DNA of 64,000 nt from contig OY978529.1 in the NCBI GenBank assembly GCA_963854835.1, positions 45,268,821 through 45,332,820 on the forward strand, in the 5' to 3' direction. How positions within the stretch are numbered: the stretch's first letter is position 1; every line of letters starts with the position of its first letter. Under the pieces are notes generated by a model. It saw only the letters and a list, made by a program, of their open reading frames with translations, had not been told where the DNA came from and ran no database searches. Made by a program: the position numbers and the translations under genes. This document shows positions 1 to 10,312 of this stretch, piece after piece. Origin of the DNA: Megamerina dolium. Lineage: Eukaryota > Arthropoda > Insecta > Diptera > Megamerinidae.

Positions 1-1487
1 CGACGCCATCATAACGTACATCATTAGGCGGTAGGAAAGTTTTCTTCCCTGTGTTTTTCTTTTCCTTTTCAGCAACTTGTCGTGGGCGCTCTGGTCCTTT
101 TGGCAGATAAGGAGTTTGTAGCATGCAAACCACGTATGCGACCTCTGATCGGAGGTTTGGCAGTTGGTATTTTGCATTATTAGCGTCGGGCTTGTCGATT
201 CGATGGAACAAAATGTAAGCGTTTATCATGGCTAAATCAAGCATATGTGTAAATAGTCGATTTGTGTACTTGTTGCTCTTAACTGGAATTTTATATCAAC
301 CAATAAGTCCGTCCATTAAGTCGACACCACCCATGTTGCTATTATATTCGTGGATTACATTAGGGCAATCTATGTCCTCGTACTTTTTTTCAGAGCGCAC
401 AAAACGTGAAACCTGACCTTTTGAATTCGTTTCAATCAGGAAAGGCTTTGTGCCCGGAATATATCTCGAAATTATAGCAAAAGCCAGAGGAGTCACACAA
501 ATTGAAGAATTTCACTCCCCATTTGTGTGGTTTGTTTGGTAAATATTGTCGAAGAAAGGTCTTCATCTTCGTTCCACACATTTGTTCATCCACACATAAG
601 CGTTGACTCATCGGAACTGACTGAAACTTCTCATTGAAGTGATTCACGATTGGTCGTATTTTGTATAAAGGATCGTGGTCGGCAGAATCCTTGGAGGGCA
701 ACTTACTATTATCGTTGAAATGCAAATTGCTTCGTATTTGTTCAAAGCGATTTTTTGACATTGTGGTCTGAACTGTTCCAAACGCATACTCACCCCAAAA
801 TGAACGAACATTTGGGTAGCGAAAAACTGACATAAAAAATAAAATGCCAATAAATTGTCGAATTTCCAAATTGGTTGTTGAAAAAGAAGTATTGACATCT
901 TTTTGGGCAGCATACAAATTTGTTTGCTGGGTAATATGCTCAATGATAGTATCATTCAAAAAGTATTCAAAACACTTGAATGGCGTATCAAGCTTTTTGA
1001 GAACACCGAGGTCGGACTCAGTAAACGAAATCGCAGATTTATCCAAGACTAAGTTCTTTTGGCGCCACAACATCTTTTTGAAAAGCGGTGATTTTGGATC
1101 TATATCCAAAACAGATCCTACAAATTCGGTTTTTGTATTTTCTTCAGCATGAGCAATATCATGCTCAGCAGGCGCTTTGCGTTGCGTTTCTGTGCTTGAG
1201 GTGAATTCGATGCAATCGAAGTTGAGGGTGACAACAATTTCGCCAACGGAGCAGGACTTCCGTTTGAAGTTACACAAATCTCTGAAGCCAACATAGAATC
1301 CGACATATTTACCGCTCTTTCAATCGCTTCTTGATCTTTCTCATTGACAGGAAACGCTGCATCGCAAACATCATCTGTCAAATCGTCCTTCTCCGTCCGT
1401 ATCAAAGTCAAAATCAATCGAATTCAAAAATTTCTCAATCTCCACATCAGAAAGAGCTGACAGCTTATGCATTTGTCGTCGTTCCAT
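1..1487 (-). pseudogene. piggyBac-like transposase, broken, C-terminus off window
   Basis: This was a cut-and-paste transposase of the piggyBac (DDE_Tnp_1_7) family. The likely original start is the ATG at 1485-1487, which opens an acidic N-terminus. A frameshift near 1400 moves it into the frame covering 1118-1417, and another near 1150-1280 into the frame of 432-1277. The middle frame carries the first catalytic aspartate in CVDEQM, followed by LPNKPHKWGVK. Near 430-450 the reading shifts frame and part of the catalytic core, including the expected second aspartate, appears to be missing. It resumes with HEYNSNMGGVDLMD (third aspartate region). A TGA then replaces the tryptophan expected before YKIPVKSNKY, near 290. 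The last part, through YLPKGPERPRQVAEK, is readable to the window edge. It cannot be active. Confidence 0.88.
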
Positions 1488-1570
1488 GTCTACTGAAGCA
1501 ATTATTTGGACTTAAATATGTCTTGAGTTGTTCCACTTTCAAACTTACCTTATATTTTTTTCCCCTGAAT

Positions 1571-1596
1571 TGTCCCAAGACCGCCTCTAGACGGGA
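1571..1596. repeat. Inner copy of piggyBac subterminal inverted repeat
   Basis: The 22 bases at 1574-1595 (CCCAAGACCGCCTCTAGACG and two more G) are the exact reverse complement of 1892-1913, next to the element end. piggyBac elements typically have a short terminal repeat plus an internal inverted repeat bound by the transposase. The spacing here, about 300 bp, is longer than in the classic element. Confidence 0.85.
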
Positions 1597-2149
1597 TACC
1601 TTATAGAAGCAATAAAAAGCTAACGAAAACTTTTTTTTAATATGTGTTTTGTGTTTTGCGTTCTAGACACTATCAGCAACACGCCAATAATTTTTTTTCC
1701 AGCTGTGAACTTTTTATTATTGCGTCCGAACTTCACAAACTTTCAAATTCAAATGACTGCAGCAGTTGACGCAAGCGCTGGCATGTATTACAAACGCAAC
1801 GAACTTAATTTTTGGACTTTCCCGAATTAGAAAAACGCATAACGAAGACACAGAGGAATACGGAAAGCGAATAAGGATGTTTTGAATTTTGCCCGTCTAG
1901 AGGCGGTCTTGGGCACTAGAGGGTTAACAAAATTTAATATTGAAAAGATTTTTCTTTCGAACGGTACCCACCTGTCGGCAAGAATTGACAATTTTTTCTG
2001 GCAGTAACAATTTGCCAAAAATGCTTCTCAAAAGAGCTCTGTGACTAGGCTAAGTTAAAGTGATGTCACAAAGGTTCTGCCATTCGGAACCGTCTAATAT
2101 AATTAGGTCCATTCTAACGCTGTCGAAATTTAACACGCCCAACATTATT

Positions 2150-2740
2150 TCCTGTAATGACATCAACCTGGAGATCATGCGTAGGATAACTCTTGCTAAC
2201 AGGTGTTACTTTGGACTGAGTAAGCAATTGAGAAGTCGAGCGCTTTCTCGAAGAACGAAAACTACACTCTACAAGTCTCTTATCATTCCTGTCCTAACAT
2301 ATGCCGCTGAAGCCTGGACAATTTCCACCTCGGATGAGCGAATTCTTGGAGTTTTCGAGAAAAAAGTCCTACGCAAGATCTTTGGACCTATTTGCGTTGG
2401 TGGCGAGTACCGAATAAGGTACAGCCATGAGCCGTATGAGGTGTATGCCGATATTGACATAGTAAAGCGCATCAAAATCCAGCGGCTGTGCTGGTTAGGT
2501 CATGTCGACCGAATGGAAGAACACGCTCCAGCTAAGAAGGTGTTATATTCGGAACCCGCTGGAGGACGACGCAGAAGAGGAAGACCAAACCTCCGGTGGA
2601 AAGACCAAGTACTGGAGAACCTGACGGCGCTTGGAATTTCTAACTGACGCCAGCTAGCGAAGAACAGAGATGGCTGGCGAAGCATGTTATTTTCGGCCTA
2701 AATCGATATTCGGTTGTTATGACCACATAAGTAAGTAAGT
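2150..2740 (+). mobile_element. RTE-like non-LTR retrotransposon (LINE), 5'-truncated 3' end
   Basis: A LINE tail inserted by target-primed reverse transcription into SINE copy A. The flanks AACATTATT (2141-2149 and 2741-2749) are the target duplication. From about 2155 to 2644 it encodes the C-terminal part of the reverse-transcriptase polyprotein, and it ends in a short tandem tail of GTAA/AAGT units after GACCACATAA. Severe 5' truncation is normal for LINEs. At least five other fragments of the same family are in the window (near 3.5, 6.5, 34, 38 and 41.6 kb). Clade RTE is inferred from the C-terminal protein style and the short repeat tail; another clade is possible. Confidence 0.85.
2155..2647 (+). 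pseudogene. LINE reverse-transcriptase C-terminal fragment
   Basis: An open frame of about 160 residues (the ORF itself opens upstream in SINE sequence at 2060, so its first 30 residues are not LINE). It shows the thumb and C-terminal region seen in insect endonuclease-reverse transcriptase proteins: RCYFGLSKQLRSRALSRRTK, then YKSLIIPVLTYAAEAWT, then RLCWLGHVDRMEEHAPAKKV, and a basic GGRRRRGRPNLRWKDQV stretch. The endonuclease and catalytic RT motifs are absent because of 5' truncation. The frame has no stop to its natural end, so this insertion is relatively young. It has no promoter and is not expected to make a working protein. Confidence 0.85.
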
Positions 2741-2837
2741 AACATTATTGGAAGAGAGGCTCGGTGGTAACACAATGGGCCTTTCTGGTCTAAGTGTGTC
2801 CTCTCAGAGAGAGGGCAGTCACAATAGTCTAACCTAA

Positions 2838-3440
2838 TGATCGTGAATGTTGGGGGCAAGTATCAAAAATAGTACAACCACGACCTGACGAGTTGTGTGA
2901 TAATATTGACATTTTTTTTTCTCCTTTAAACTCCTAATTGGAGCATAGAACCTCCACAAGGCATCGCCATCGCACACGGTTTGGGCAGTTGATCTAGCGC
3001 CTTCCCATGTGATGCCGGCAGCAGCTAGCTCACGCAGTATTGATCGTCTCCAGGTGTTTCTTGGTCGTCCGCGGCCTCTGCTCCTCTGCGGGTTCCACTC
3101 AAGCGACATTCGCGTGATGCTATCTGGCTGCTTTCTTAGCGTGTGGCCAATCCAACGCCACTTTCTACGCTTAATCTGGATCAGTATGGGCTCTTCGCTC
3201 GTCAGACGCCATAGTGGCTCGTTTGAAATAGTGTTAGGCCAGAAAATTCTACAAATGATCCTCAAACACTTGTTGACGAAAGCTTGCAGTCTCTGCGTGA
3301 TGGAGTTCGAGATCAGCCATGTTTCACTTCCGTACAGTAGTGTCGATTTCACACATGCGCAGTATATTCGTAATTTCGTGCGTCTGGATATTTGGGAATT
3401 TGCCCATACTGATTTTAGCCGCTGATTTTTTTTTATTAAC
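2838..3440 (-). mobile_element. Second LINE family, 3' remnant
   Basis: A minus-strand frame from about 3425 to 2919 encodes the C-terminal region of a different LINE polyprotein: TLLYGSETWLISNSITQRLQ, then KWRWIGHTLRKQPDSITRMS, then RGRGRPRNTWRR. The phrase GHTLRK followed by ITR and a basic RGRGRP patch is typical of RTE-type endonuclease-reverse transcriptase proteins. It ends in a T-rich run (A-rich in sense) near 2911. It lies directly after SINE copy A. The frame is open over about 170 residues, so decay is modest, but the 5' two thirds of the element are absent. Confidence 0.8.
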
Positions 3441-3454
3441 ATAGTTAAGCATAT

Positions 3455-3552
3455 TATCCTAGAAGACGTTGTATTCGGAGTCCACTAGAGGATGCAGATG
3501 AAGAGGAAGATCCAACATTTGGTGGTAAGGCTAAGTATTGGTCTAGAGCGCA
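3455..3552 (+). mobile_element. Short scrap of the RTE-like LINE
   Basis: About 95 bases align by eye with the LINE at 2536-2632: the AAGAAGGTGTTATATTCGGA region followed by the AGAAGAGGAAGACCAAAC region, here with several changes. No flanking duplication was seen. It is older and more diverged than the copy at 2150. Confidence 0.65.
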
Positions 3553-6130
3553 ATATTTTAAGGCAGAAAATCTATAAATAGAATAGAATATAGAATCTAT
3601 AATAGAATTGAAAATTCGTACATGTATCGTCAACATTGAAATTATTGTCATTATTATTTGGTAAATGGAATTAAACATATTAAACATATAGCTGCATACA
3701 AAACAACAAGATGCTAATGTTTAAGTAACAACGTAAATAAAATTTAGAAAAAAAACTGTAGAATTAATTCTAAACTTAAATGGTTCTACATGTTAAGATT
3801 CGCTTAAAACCGTTCACAATATTTAATTAAAATGAACATTGCATTCGTTTGCTAAATGAATGGCCGGCCAACTTTACTCATTCTTACCATTAATAATACT
3901 TTCACACGCACAATTTAATGCTATCGTGCGAGTATAAGTAGATGAAGGTGGCACTTAGTTAAAAGCAATAGTGAAAATTACCATAAGTTAATGATATTAA
4001 GTAGTTGCCACTTGAGCCATTTCGCATCGCAGTGTGGATGCATTTCAGATGCACTGCAGTTCTATTGGAGAATTTAAGAGTGGAATAGAGAGAAGGCGAG
4101 GTGAGTGAGTATGAGAGATAACGCTTTTAATGCTTTCTATTTGAAGTTACGAACAAATGCACATCCCTATTCCATATTCATTTGGTGCAGAAGTGTATAG
4201 AGATACGAATGTATAAATTAGATAGGTAAATAACGATTTTTAACAATGAGTAATTTAAAATTTAAATATATTTGAAATGTTGGGTGTGTATCTTAAATAC
4301 TGTATACTATATATGCAATTTTTTTTTTAAATTAAGTCTATTTATTGAATCATTGTCAAAAGGAGCAAAATATCCTTTTAGTGGATATATCGAAAAAAAT
4401 TAGTACCTACATATCATCCTTTGTTTAATAGAGCAATATCCTTTTTGTCATCAATTTTATGATGTTGCTCATACATTTTTATTTCAAAATGGATTTTAAC
4501 GCTTTCTGTACCACTTGACCACTTTTGTTGGACTTCTCTTTGTGCAAGCGCATATAGGTGGCTGACACTTTTGACTATACTTTCACATATAAGCATGTTC
4601 ACAAATCAATCGTTTTAATTGCATTTTTCATGTATGATATGCAACATATATGTATGGGTGTGCCCATATATAGCATGTATGATATAAAATCTTTTAAACG
4701 TATAATGTTATTTTTGGATCATGGCTTATTTTTTGTTTGGTTATTGTTTTGTTCAGATTTTAATGCTTTTTGCATAGCAATATCCATAAAACTCATACAC
4801 ACATACATACAAGTATATAGCTTTGCAATTACTAGTTTTGCCATTAACTTACTCGATTGCTTGCTCTTTGTATCTTTCGCCCCCTTCATCGTTTGATCTC
4901 ACTCCATCATTATTTCGTTCTTTCGGTAAAAAGTCAATTGATTTTGATTTTATCACCATCGTCGTCAATGTGGCATGGGGAAAAGCGCATCAATATTGTT
5001 TGTCAACATGATTTGACGCATTTCTCCGTCCGGCTGATGGTTAATATGGTTCGGTTTTTTCGTTACTCATGGCCATACGGAGTTGACTGCTAAATTCTAT
5101 ATAACATTACAGTATATGTAGTCGATTGCCTTTGAATAATTATCTTTGTAACATTTTTGAATATATTTTTTGTAGTATTTTTGTTTTGTTTTTTTTTTTT
5201 TTGCTTCCTGACGTTTTAGCGGATTTGATGCGCTTAATAGGTTTATCCATATCACATAATCTTGTCATATGTTCTTTCTAGTTTACTGGCTCATTTGTCT
5301 GGTCGTTCACTAACTCACCCTATTCATATAATATGTGCGTAGATGATATGAAATGGTGTGGTGATGGTGTCACTTTGGCAATCAATACAAAGAGGGTATT
5401 CCGAGTAATTTTAACATTACTACCAAACCTTTTTTAATGAACTACTAGCGACGAAATATCTAAAATTGTCAATGACAGCTATGCCGAGTCGCCTTTGTGT
5501 AGAGTATGTATATGTAATCGAAATTAAGCTAGCAAAGGCATCTGGTATAAATCATGAGCATTTCTCTTGATCTGAAAAGAGACTACAAGTGGCAAGTGGA
5601 TCCTGATAAAAAGGAGAAAGAAGAAAGCAGCTTTCACTATTGGTTGAAATTGAATCCAGTGATCGTATATGCTTGCAGTTACGCGTTGTATTTAAATTTA
5701 TACCAAATTGAATTTTTAACTTTTCCAAGCACATGAGCAAATCTCTAAGATGTCCAAATGTTCAAGTGAGATGAAGATGGTAAACCAATGAACTTACATA
5801 TAAGTACATACCTACTTTAAATAATCCTTTCATTCTTGTAAACATAAGTTTGCCATTTTTGTTTCTTTTTGTTTTGTTGTGTTGAATAGAATACTTGTTA
5901 TTTATTTACAGTTATGCTAACTTACATATATATGCACATATGTACATACTTTGTGAGAGTGTGTGGCATATTTTAAAAAAACTTCTTGTACTTTTCTTAC
6001 TGAATACGATATAAGCTCGAAATGAAGAAGATTACTTGTTGAAGTTGATAAATCTCTCTTTTACATCAATTCGTGCAATTTCATGTGCTCTACTTACATC
6101 AAAGTGCTGTACGAGGTTAGTTTCCCAATA
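3553..6130. other. AT-rich DNA, nothing recognised
   Basis: No protein family, RNA gene or element end was recognised. It holds homopolymer T runs (for example near 4319 and 5188) and TATGTA-type simple sequence. The open frames are short and T-rich in composition. Confidence 0.6.
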
Positions 6131-6132
6131 TG

Positions 6133-6345
6133 CAGCTGGTTGTTGTTGTTGTTGTTCTTATAGCAGTAGAAATACGAAAATGCTTTGTTTTGTTACCGTA
6201 CAAAGCATTTCCGTATTCTGATGTGGTGAATGGACCTTGCTCGACCACGTGGTCGAGTGCTTCCGTGACGTAGACCCGTCCATTCTAGGGAAGCCGTCCA
6301 TTCTTGGGAAACTGGTTGAAATTCTTGCAGCTGGTTGTTGTCATT
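6133..6345. repeat. Hairpin, perfect palindrome and tandem repeat between two direct repeats
   Basis: GCAGCTGGTTGTTGT occurs at about 6132 and again at about 6328, flanking the patch. Inside are an imperfect hairpin with arms near 6169-6186 and 6200-6218 (AAATGCTTTG against CAAAGCATTT), a perfect 18-bp palindrome at 6240-6257 (CTCGACCACGTGGTCGAG), and two near-identical units built on CGTCCATTCT at about 6277-6312. The flanking repeat and internal symmetry suggest an inserted or duplicated non-coding element, but no family is recognised. Confidence 0.55.
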
Positions 6346-6489
6346 ATAGCTTTTCTGTGGTCTAATTTTAAAAAGTTTTGAATAATTCTTTAAATTTCTC
6401 GAAAATGCGATTCAGCAGTTACTATCTATCTAACTTATAACAGCTCGTGCAGTACCATTAAAAAAAAAAGAGGCGAACAACTTTTGTTG

Positions 6490-7580
6490 AGGGATAGGGC
6501 TGAATTTCGCGGAGGTCTAGGATTTAGGGTCTTCGGACATGGAAAATCTACCATCGACTAGATTTTCACACTACACCAAATTCTGGAGAAGATCTAAGAG
6601 AAATAGATCGACGCACACCATCTATTTGTTGATTATAAAGCCGCTTTCGACAGTCCGGTAAGGGATTACCGGACAGGGTTTACAATGTCTAAGTTCGATA
6701 TTCCTGCGAAGCTCATTCATATTTGCAGAATGACACTGTAATACTCCCGTTGTGCAGTGAAAATTGGGAAGGACCTCTCCATGCCATTTAATACCGAACG
6801 GGGTTTCAGATGATTAGTTATCGTCCGACATCTTCAAATTATGGAGAATATAATACTTACGAGCTGCTGATCTTCGATAAAATGGCACTATCTTCAACGA
6901 AAGTGTCTTTCTGTTGGCGTATGCCATTGATTTTGACGTAATCGGCATGAAAATGGGAGCATTTAGAACAGTATTCTCAGAGTTGGAAAAAAAGTCGCGT
7001 CGTATGGGTCTTACGATGAACGAGGGCGATACGAAGAGATTTCCGGTGTATTGGACAGCACATCACTCTTGATAACTACGCTCTGGAAGTAGTGAAGATA
7101 AATTTTGTGTTACTTTGGGCTAAGTAAGCAATTGAAAAATGGAGCCTTCTGTAGAAAAACGTAGACTACAGTTTACAAGTCTCTCATCTGTCTGTCCTTA
7201 CATATGGCGCCGAAGTTTGGACAATTTCCGTCTCAGATGAGAGAATGCTCGGAGTTTTCGAGGAAAAGTCTTACGCAAGATCTGTGGACCTAATTGCATT
7301 AGTAGGGAGTATTTAATAACGTCGAACCATGAGCTGTATCAGCTGTATACCGACATCAACATAGAAAAGCACCTTAAAATTCAGCGGCTGCGCTGGTTAA
7401 GTCATGTTAAGCGAATGGAAGAGCACGCTCAAGCTAAGATGGTGTTATATTCGGAACTCGCTGGTGGACGTACAAGTTCTCCAGTACCAAGTACTGGAGA
7501 ACTTGACAGCATTGGAATTTGGCTCAAATTAATTTTGGGTTTTAATGGACATATAAGTAACTAAGTAAGTAAGTTACCGA
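6490..7580 (+). mobile_element. RTE-like LINE remnant, reverse-transcriptase region to 3' tail
   Basis: Same family as the LINE at 2150, but older. Read across many frameshifts it shows the start of the RT domain (CDS-like GKSTIDQI, near 6535-6560), a LFVDYKAAFDS-type block near 6625-6655, NSRCAVKIGKDLSMPF near 6745-6790, RGFRQ near 6800, and LAYADDIDVIG-type catalytic block near 6915-6950 (here altered to LAYAIDFDVIG). The C-terminal RLRWLSHVKRMEEHAQAK block follows near 7385-7440. It ends in TAAGTAACTAAGTAAGTAAG at 7555-7574, the same tetranucleotide tail. No functional frame remains. Confidence 0.8.
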
Positions 7581-7582
7581 CG

Positions 7583-8443
7583 TTGTAAATACAATTTTGC
7601 AGCACGCTTGACACTTAGGTTGCTAGAGTGGCTCCGGGGTTACCTGTGTCGAGAGTTCCAATGTAGAAGAGAGGTACTGTACAATAATTCGAAAAGAATA
7701 CCCAGCGGAATGGCGGCAAGTTGCACATTTAGCGATCGGATGGTCTTTGTGACTCGAGCGGATGACTCATGCATAAATGTTAAAAACTTCAGAGCACTGA
7801 CCTTGTACTTATATATGTGTTTCTCACCTTATTAATAAATAAAAGTTGAATAAATTGACAATAAAATGTGATCTTTTGTTTATTTAATCAATTTGAATTA
7901 ATACATTATGGTGATGTGAGAGTAAAATGAATGCTATTGTAAATAATAGCATTCGTACTTTTTTCTACCGTTGGTTTTTCGATTTTGGTTTCAATAATTT
8001 ATTCGCAATAAGTCAGCAATTGTGTTTCATTTTATTCGTTCAATGCTTCTCTTTATTTTATAATTATTTAATTGTAAACTGCACGTCCATGTTATGTAAA
8101 TTCGTATGTGTAAGTATATGTATGTATATGTGAGTATAGGTGTGTAAGGAAGTTGCAAAGCTTACGAATAAAATAAAATGGAGAGGACTTCATTAAATAT
8201 TCAGAAACAGAATTATAGACTGAACGTGTGAATATATGAATGTTCGACAATCATTCGTTTATGGTACTTGTTCGATCGTTGGTTGCTTGGTTGATGTTAA
8301 GTGAAATTTTATTTGCAACCGACAACGAACACTTGTCCATCCACATTAAAGTGGTCCAATTTTTGTATGGGGGGAAAAATTTCGTCGTAGTAAACAGAGC
8401 ACCCCCTCAGTTTTTTCCTTTTAGAATTTGTAATATCATGTAT
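7583..8443. other. Unassigned patch then AT-rich DNA
   Basis: 7600-7800 is clearly richer in G and C than its surroundings and looks like old coding or transposon sequence. A plus-strand frame contains NNSKRIPSGMAASCTFSDRM, but I recognise no family. 7830-8443 is ordinary AT-rich DNA. Confidence 0.4.
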
Positions 8444-8582
8444 GCCGTAGCTCAGTGGTTAGTGTGTTGGTCTTCTGATCTGTGGGTCGTGGGTTTTAAT
8501 TCCCGGCTGAAGCATAACAAATTTAATATCGAAAAGATTTTTATTTCGAACGGTATCCACCTGTCTTCAAGCAATGGGCTAA
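8444..8582 (+). mobile_element. SINE copy B, 5' half with tRNA-like head
   Basis: The head has an RNA polymerase III A box (TAGCTCAGTGG, 8448-8458) and a B-box-like segment (GGTCGTGGGTTTTAATTCC, about 8486-8504). Then come the AAGCATAACAAATTTAATAT joint and the start of the SINE body, to about 8582, where similarity stops. The 3' half is missing. It could be misread as a tRNA gene, but the downstream body is shared with the other repeats. Confidence 0.85.
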
Positions 8583-9084
8583 ATATTGAATTACAATATT
8601 TGGACGCATTGTCATAATTATAATACTCGAGTGGTGTTATTTTTAGAATGTATTGTCTCACTCGATTTTAGATGGTCAATGAAAAAATAATAGAATAGAT
8701 AAATTAATCAATTAAATTAATCAATTATTATATTGCATAAGTACGAGAATAGATATCATCATAATTGTCTACACTCTCGTTACTTACGTACATTTACATA
8801 TAAACAGTTCGTAAACAAGTAATTTAGAATCACTCATTAAGATAGCGAATCTCATGAAAATCATTTAAGTATATAAAATCTGTATTATTTTAGTAATAAA
8901 ATATTTTTATTGTAGCAGATGACGTTTGTAACCTTCTTTATGACAATGTCGGTGGGACGATGGTGTTATAGTTAATGCATTAGTAATAAACTGCAATTAG
9001 TGGCATTTTCATGAATGCAATTGTATATTTTGTATTTTTATAGTTATTTGAGGATACCAATACTATTCTTCATATACAAGGTAA
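8583..9084. other. AT-rich DNA, nothing recognised
   Basis: Simple AT-rich sequence between SINE copy B and the mariner remnant. The left end of that mariner was not found here, so part of this stretch may be unrecognised element sequence. Confidence 0.5.
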
Positions 9085-10312
9085 AGAAAGAATTGCTGCT
9101 GTAGAGCGTAGTGTTGAGGAGGACTCAAATTAATCGGTTCGTCATCGTGCGCAGCAAGTAGAGCAGTATGCTTCCACTTTATAGAAGATATTATGTAAAG
9201 ATCTCGGCCTGCGACCTTATAAGATCGAGTTAGTGCAGGAATTAAAGCTGTTAAAGCCCACTTTTTTATCGCAATATTCTATTTAATGATGAGACTCATA
9301 TCAAGAGGCAAAATTGCCGCATTTGGAGTGAAGAGAATTGGCGAGCGATTGACGAGGCGTGCTTACATCTACAAAAACTTACTGTTTTGTGTACTTTGAG
9401 AACGGCGGAAACGTTACCATCAACCGTGACCGTTTTAGAGCCATGATTGCCGTGGACACATGTTTTTCCAACAGGACAACACCACATGTTATACAGAGTG
9501 TCAAACAATCAACTTATTGTACGAAACATTTTATGTATATGTTATTTCTTGAAATGGGCCAGCCGAGTGTTCACCGAGATCATGCGCTTTAACACCTCTA
9601 GATTATTTTCTCTGGATCTATGTAAAGTCATTGCCTTGTGCGAACAAATCGGAAACTTTGCACGCCTTGGAAGACAATATTGTGTGAAACATTGCCGAGA
9701 TATGGTCACCATTGCTTGAAAGAGTGGTCGAAAATTGGACCTGGTAATGACGCCATGTATGCGGCAGCCACGGCGGCCACAGGCCCGAAATTATATTCAA
9801 ACACTAATGGCATGCCATTTTATTTCTAATACAGTTAATTTTTAAATTTGAATAATGTAATTTTATTATTTAATTTCAATGTAAAGTAAAAAGAAAAAAT
9901 AAATAAATAAATATATCGCGTTTATAGGCCCCGAAGCGTCCTTTGGCCGAGCTTCTCTTCCAGTACTGTTGTGTGTGTTAAATTTTGCGCAGTATTAGAA
10001 CGAATCTACTTATATTACCCTGTTCCGTACGGTAGAACTCTTGTGACATCACTCTTTCTGAGCTTTGCCACAGAGCTCTTTTAGAAGCGTTTTCGCAATT
10101 GGCAAAAAAAAAAAAATGCCAATTGCTTGCCGACAGATGGGTATCGTTCGAAAGAAGAATCTTTGCGATATTAAATTTGTGCTTCAACTGGAGATTGAAC
10201 ACACGGCCTACAGATTAGAAGGCCAACGAAACACTGAGTTACATCACCCTATTTAAATTAACTTACATCAAATTTTCAATTTAAAGTTCTATCCCTCTAA
10301 AAACACTCTATA
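9085..10312 (+). mobile_element. DD41D (rosa-type) mariner remnant carrying a SINE
   Basis: Plus-strand translation across stops gives ERIAAVERSVEEDSN, then VRHRAQQVEQ, then LGLRPYKIELVQELK, and NCRIWSEENWRAIDEA. These blocks match the transposase of the elements at 42040 and 57028. Further downstream the coding sequence decays through frame changes to about 9830. A SINE in minus orientation (9897-10249) sits in the 3' end. After it, the CCTCTAAAAACACTCTATA stretch (10294-10312) resembles the right terminal repeat of the 57-kb copy. The left terminal repeat was not found. This is the most decayed of the three copies. Confidence 0.75.
9897..10249 (-). mobile_element. SINE copy C, near full length, tail type 1
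   Basis: Minus-orientation SINE: the 3' tail is at 9897-9915 (units of TTTA in sense) and the tRNA-like head at about 10175-10249, with several changes in the A and B boxes. The body blocks include the complement of CCGTTCGGAACCGG, here mutated, and of GAGCTCTGTG. An A13 run at 10105-10117 is flanked by GCAATTGGCA and TGCCAATTGC, a perfect 10-bp inverted repeat. It lies inside the mariner remnant near its right end. Confidence 0.85.

Larger units (their letters stand above)
1..1923 (-). mobile_element. piggyBac-like DNA transposon, one end, running off the window
   Basis: The element end lies at 1923, directly beside a TTAA (1924-1927), the target duplicated by piggyBac elements. Read on the minus strand, the end starts CCCTCTAGTGCCC, the usual piggyBac form of TTAA followed by CCC. 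A perfect 22-bp subterminal inverted repeat follows: 1892-1913 pairs with 1574-1595. The transposase reads leftward from about 1487 and leaves the window at base 1, so the other end is not visible. The flank past the TTAA continues as the middle of a SINE, so the element inserted into a SINE copy. The identification rests on ends, target and protein together. Confidence 0.9.
1924..2837 (+). mobile_element. SINE copy A, tail type 2, lacking its head and split by a LINE
   Basis: The SINE body runs 1924-2149 and resumes at 2750-2837. It matches other copies in this window from the AACAAATTTAATAT stretch just after the tRNA-like head, through TTCTGCCATTCGGAACCG, to the type 2 tail GTGTGTCCTCTCAGAGAG and ending CTAACCTA. 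The head is missing because the piggyBac element inserted at TTAA within the SINE; the head should lie beyond the window's left edge. A LINE (2150-2740) is inserted inside it, with AACATTATT duplicated at 2141-2149 and 2741-2749. Confidence 0.88.

Noticed and set aside
228..416. Plus-strand ORF of 62 residues
   Set aside because: Shadow of the piggyBac transposase on the other strand.
3009..3425. Plus-strand ORF of 138 residues
   Set aside because: Antisense shadow of the LINE frame on the minus strand.
8444..8520. A tRNA gene
   Set aside because: It has A- and B-box-like sequences, but the arms do not pair well and it continues into a body shared with other repeats; it is a SINE head. The same holds near 12604, 20086, 21790, 46400, 57275 and 60330.
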